NCBI RefSeq assembly: GCF_004362395.1
Contig: NZ_SNWE01000005.1
Span: 157,650 to 221,649, forward strand
Length of the DNA stretch: 64,000 nt
Direction of reading: 5' to 3'
Source: Salegentibacter sp. 24
Lineage (GTDB): Bacteria > Bacteroidota > Bacteroidia > Flavobacteriales > Flavobacteriaceae
Shown: piece after piece, positions 62,036-64,000 of the stretch
Position numbering within the stretch: position 1 is the first letter of the stretch
Layout of the letters: the number at the start of each line of letters is the position of its first letter
Notes under the pieces: model-generated
Database searches by the model: none
What the model saw: only the letters and a program-made list of their open reading frames with translations
Told to the model about the DNA's origin: nothing
Position numbers and translations under genes: made by a program

Positions 62036-63517
62036 AAAAAAAGTAGTACCCTCATTGACAGGGCTTGTAATTCTGTACCCGAGTTTGGCGAACTCTACCG
62101 CAAGTTAAAACGTTCCGTAGAACTCGCCGGTAAAAGTCAAAGTACCCTTACCAACTACTCCCGCTGCCTCGCGCACATGTCCATCCATTTTAAATGTAGT
62201 CCCCTTGATCTCGATGAAGAACAGGTTTTGGATTACCTGCACCTTCTAAAGTCCCAGCACAAAACACCATCCGACAGTTTCTTCAAGCATACGGTCTATG
62301 GTCTTCGCTATGCCTATCGTATCTCTGGTATGAAAGCAATGCGGGTTATGTTGCCTTCCATAGAACGTCCCCACAAACTCCCGGTGGTATTAAGCCGTAG
62401 TGAAGTAAAACAACTGCTTAAAACACCCAAACTTCTCAAACACCGGTTGGTACTGGCAATGCTTTATGGTTGTGGCCTTCGCTGCTTTGAACTTCGCAGC
62501 CTTCAGCTCAAAGACCTCGATTTTGATCGTAAAATGCTTCACATCCGCCAGGGAAAAGGAAGAAAAGACCGTTATGTTCCATTATCCCAGATGCAGATCC
62601 GTGGCTTAAAAAAATATATCGCTGCAGATAATCCTACCACCTGGTGTTTTAATGGCTACGACAGGAAAGGAAACCCAGCCCAGTTATCGGCAATGGGGGT
62701 GCAATGGATCGTTCGGGAAGCCCGTAAACACAGCGGGATCCAGAAAAATATCACTACCCACAGCCTGCGGCACAGTTATGCCACCCACCTTTTGGAGATG
62801 GGATTGGATATTATCAGTGTCAAAGATTTACTGGGACACGCAGATATCCAAACCACCCTCACCTACCTACACGTGGCACAACTCGGTAGGCAGAAGCCCT
62901 TCAGTCCGTTGGATCGGCTATACAAGGAGTAGCCGTGAAACCTGCTGCCTATGAGGTGGCCCAGGTTCTGGAAAGGAACATGGAATCTTTATCCAAATAT
63001 TGTTACAACAGCTGGCAGACAAGAACCCTGCACGCCTTGCGCAAATGCCGCACTGCTGCCCTGGGTGGCCATATTGACCGCTGTAACAATCCTTCCTGCC
63101 ATAGGCTTCACCTTAGTTACAATAGTTGCCGGAACCGCCATTGTCCCAAGTGCCAGGGGCATAAAAAAGAACAGTGGATCCAGGCGCGGGAAGAAGAACT
63201 TCTTAATGTTCCCTACTTCCACGTGGTCTTTACCCTGCCATCAGCCCTCAACCGCCTATGCCTGTATGAGCCTAAAAATATATATGCCCTACTGTTTAAA
63301 ATAACCTGGCAGGTGATCCAGGATTTTGCATCCAACCATAAATTCTTGGGTGCCAAACCTGGAATGATTGCCATCCTGCACACCTGGGGGCAAAACCTTT
63401 CTTTGCACCCACACCTGCATTGCATTGTTCCCGGCGGTGGTATTACCCAAAGTGGCAAATGGAGATCTGCAAAAAGCAATGGAAAATACCTGTTCCCGGT
63501 TAAGGCTATGAGCAAGA
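62036..63517 (+). mobile_element. IS91-type element remnant (tyrosine recombinase plus Y2 transposase)
   Basis: Two adjoining genes, a tyrosine recombinase and an IS91-family transposase, are the usual pair of such elements in Bacteroidota. The G+C content is clearly above that of the flanks and the second gene has a real AAGGAG ribosome site, both signs of transfer. The right part is lost: transposase similarity ends near 63517 after KAMSK. Exact left end not determined. Confidence 0.7.
62177..62932 (+). CDS. Tyrosine recombinase of the IS91-type element (N-terminus frameshifted)
   Basis: A 251-residue XerC-like recombinase with all catalytic residues: Arg in LYGCGLRCFELRSL, Lys in GKGRKDRYVPL, HxxR in HSLRHSYATHL, His in LLGHADIQTTL and Tyr in TYLHV. 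The open frame extends upstream to 62036 without a start: SSTLIDRACNSVPEFGELYR and onward read like the true N-terminal domain. An ATG at 62032 followed by a run of eight A is one base out of frame with it; seven A would restore a full gene of about 300 residues. So the gene is frameshifted, misread, or expressed by slippage. Confidence 0.8.
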   Translation: MSIHFKCSPLDLDEEQVLDYLHLLKSQHKTPSDSFFKHTVYGLRYAYRISGMKAMRVMLPSIERPHKLPVVLSRSEVKQLLKTPKLLKHRLVLAMLYGCGLRCFELRSLQLKDLDFDRKMLHIRQGKGRKDRYVPLSQMQIRGLKKYIAADNPTTWCFNGYDRKGNPAQLSAMGVQWIVREARKHSGIQKNITTHSLRHSYATHLLEMGLDIISVKDLLGHADIQTTLTYLHVAQLGRQKPFSPLDRLYKE

Positions 63518-63543
63518 ACTTTTTTTATGATTTTAGATACTGA
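62935..63543 (+). pseudogene. Truncated IS91 family transposase
   Basis: A 202-residue remnant; full-length relatives have about 380 residues. It starts with GTG five bases after an AAGGAG ribosome site (62924-62929) in the end of the recombinase gene. The zinc-binding domain (HIDRCNNPSCHRLHLSYNSC and CRNRHCPKCQG) is complete and HTWGQNLSLHPHLHCIVPGG gives the HxH of the Y2 rolling-circle nuclease, but the catalytic tyrosine region is missing. After AMSK the frame enters unrelated AT-rich DNA (NFFYDFRY, stop), so it is cut by deletion or another insertion. Confidence 0.82.
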
Positions 63544-63767
63544 TTAGTTACCTTTGCCTTAGGGATGTCCAAGGTATAAGGGAGTGGTCCGCTTTTTGAG
63601 CTCAATTTAGAAATTGCGCGTGGTCCCGAAGCTAAAGTTTACCTAGGGAAGAGATCGGTATGTTTGTTATTTTATTAAATTTACATAGCTGTGCTCCGCG
63701 CCGGCCCTAAAGAGGCATTTTTGGGGCAATCAAAATATGACCGTTAATAAACTATAGAGATTTACGT
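63541..63767. other. Non-coding junction region between IS91 remnant and sulfite-oxidase-like gene
   Basis: About 230 bp without a gene. It contains GC-richer islands (CGCGCCGGCCC near 63698) in AT-rich surroundings and no consensus promoter. It probably includes the original upstream region of the gene at 63768. Confidence 0.4.
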
Positions 63768-63917
63768 ATGAAAAGAAGACATTTCGTTAAAAGGACCGCT
63801 TTGGGATCTTTAGCAGGTATGTTGGGTGCCGAGATTGTTTTCGGTGCCAATATGCCGGATAATTATGATCTGCTGGGCCTGCAAGACCCAGATCCCTTTA
63901 AACTGTGTATATATTAA
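63768..63917 (+). pseudogene. Truncated Tat-exported sulfite oxidase-like gene (first 46 codons)
   Basis: The ORF has 49 codons. It starts with a twin-arginine signal, MKRRHFVKRTALGSLAGMLG, then AEIVFGANMPDNYDLLGLQ and DPDPFKL. I recognise this as the beginning of molybdopterin-dependent sulfite oxidase-like proteins of Bacteroidota, which continue for a further 350 or so residues. Here the frame turns to CIY and stop near 63905, and the following bases are AT-rich and unrelated, so the gene has been cut off there. The family assignment rests on a short segment. Confidence 0.6.
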
Positions 63918-63968
63918 TATAGAACTACCCCACATTTCAATTTAAAAGTATACCACTTATTACCAACT

Positions 63969-63993
63969 TGAACGTCCAACCAGAGACGTTCGA
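63969..63993. repeat. Short inverted repeat near the right edge
   Basis: GAACGTC (63970-63976) and GACGTTC (63985-63991) with an 8-nt spacer. Could be a small terminator or an insertion-element end; too little is visible to say. Confidence 0.35.
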
Positions 63994-64000
63994 AAAATGA

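Overview
The window is chromosomal DNA from a member of the Flavobacteriia (Bacteroidota), probably a marine Flavobacteriaceae of the Gramella/Salegentibacter type. The evidence is AT-rich DNA, promoters of the Bacteroidota form (TTG, about 20 nt, TAnnTTTG), very few Shine-Dalgarno sequences, and family-typical genes such as the DUF5686 outer-membrane protein, DUF5117/5118 metalloprotease, 2TM, DUF6122 and SCRE-type small lipoproteins. This placement is inferred from gene content, not from a phylogeny.

Region 1 (1-3973) is a divergent sulfur-amino-acid locus. On the minus strand metY and metX lie behind two consecutive leader-peptide attenuators; the leader ORFs are packed with Met, and in the proximal one also Cys, codons. 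On the plus strand metK lies behind a SAM-II-type riboswitch with its own promoter. One intergenic region therefore appears to read charged Met/Cys tRNA on one strand and SAM on the other. This is the most novel-looking system in the window.

Region 2 (4 kb-44 kb) is mostly housekeeping: acyl-CoA dehydrogenase, hydroxyacid dehydrogenase, a PLP dehydratase, a beta-propeller amidohydrolase, a decayed gene near 13 kb, deoxynucleoside kinase, fatty acid hydroxylase, an NHEJ operon (small SAP/Rho-N-like protein, Ku, LigD), membrane and soluble pyrophosphatases, pdhB, etfBA, a nucleoside transporter, thyA, two paralogous TonB-C-like proteins, ergothioneine genes egtB-egtD with a convergent PLP lyase-like gene, folA, a fructosamine-kinase-like gene, fabD, a sugar aminotransferase and waaA.

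Region 3 (43.7-57.3 kb) holds three tandem small acidic lipoproteins (the third only 51 codons long), a LexA/CI-like self-cleaving regulator whose promoter is bracketed by twin operators, a PAS histidine kinase with a stand-alone receiver, a short-chain dehydrogenase, a D-Ala-D-Ala dipeptidase, a zinc metalloprotease, a sterol-desaturase-type protein, MscS and YihY channels or membrane proteins.

Region 4 (57.3 kb to the end) is accessory: a hipBA toxin-antitoxin pair, a winged-helix gene broken by one stop codon, then a 22-nt tRNA 3' end (T-loop to CCA, with its terminator) that looks like the attachment site of an integrative element. To its right come 11-bp tandem repeats, a tyrosine integrase, hairpin-rich non-coding DNA, and a GC-richer IS91-type module (tyrosine recombinase with an A8 frameshift plus a truncated transposase). 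The window ends with a truncated Tat-secreted sulfite-oxidase-like gene. No complete tRNA, rRNA or CRISPR array was seen.
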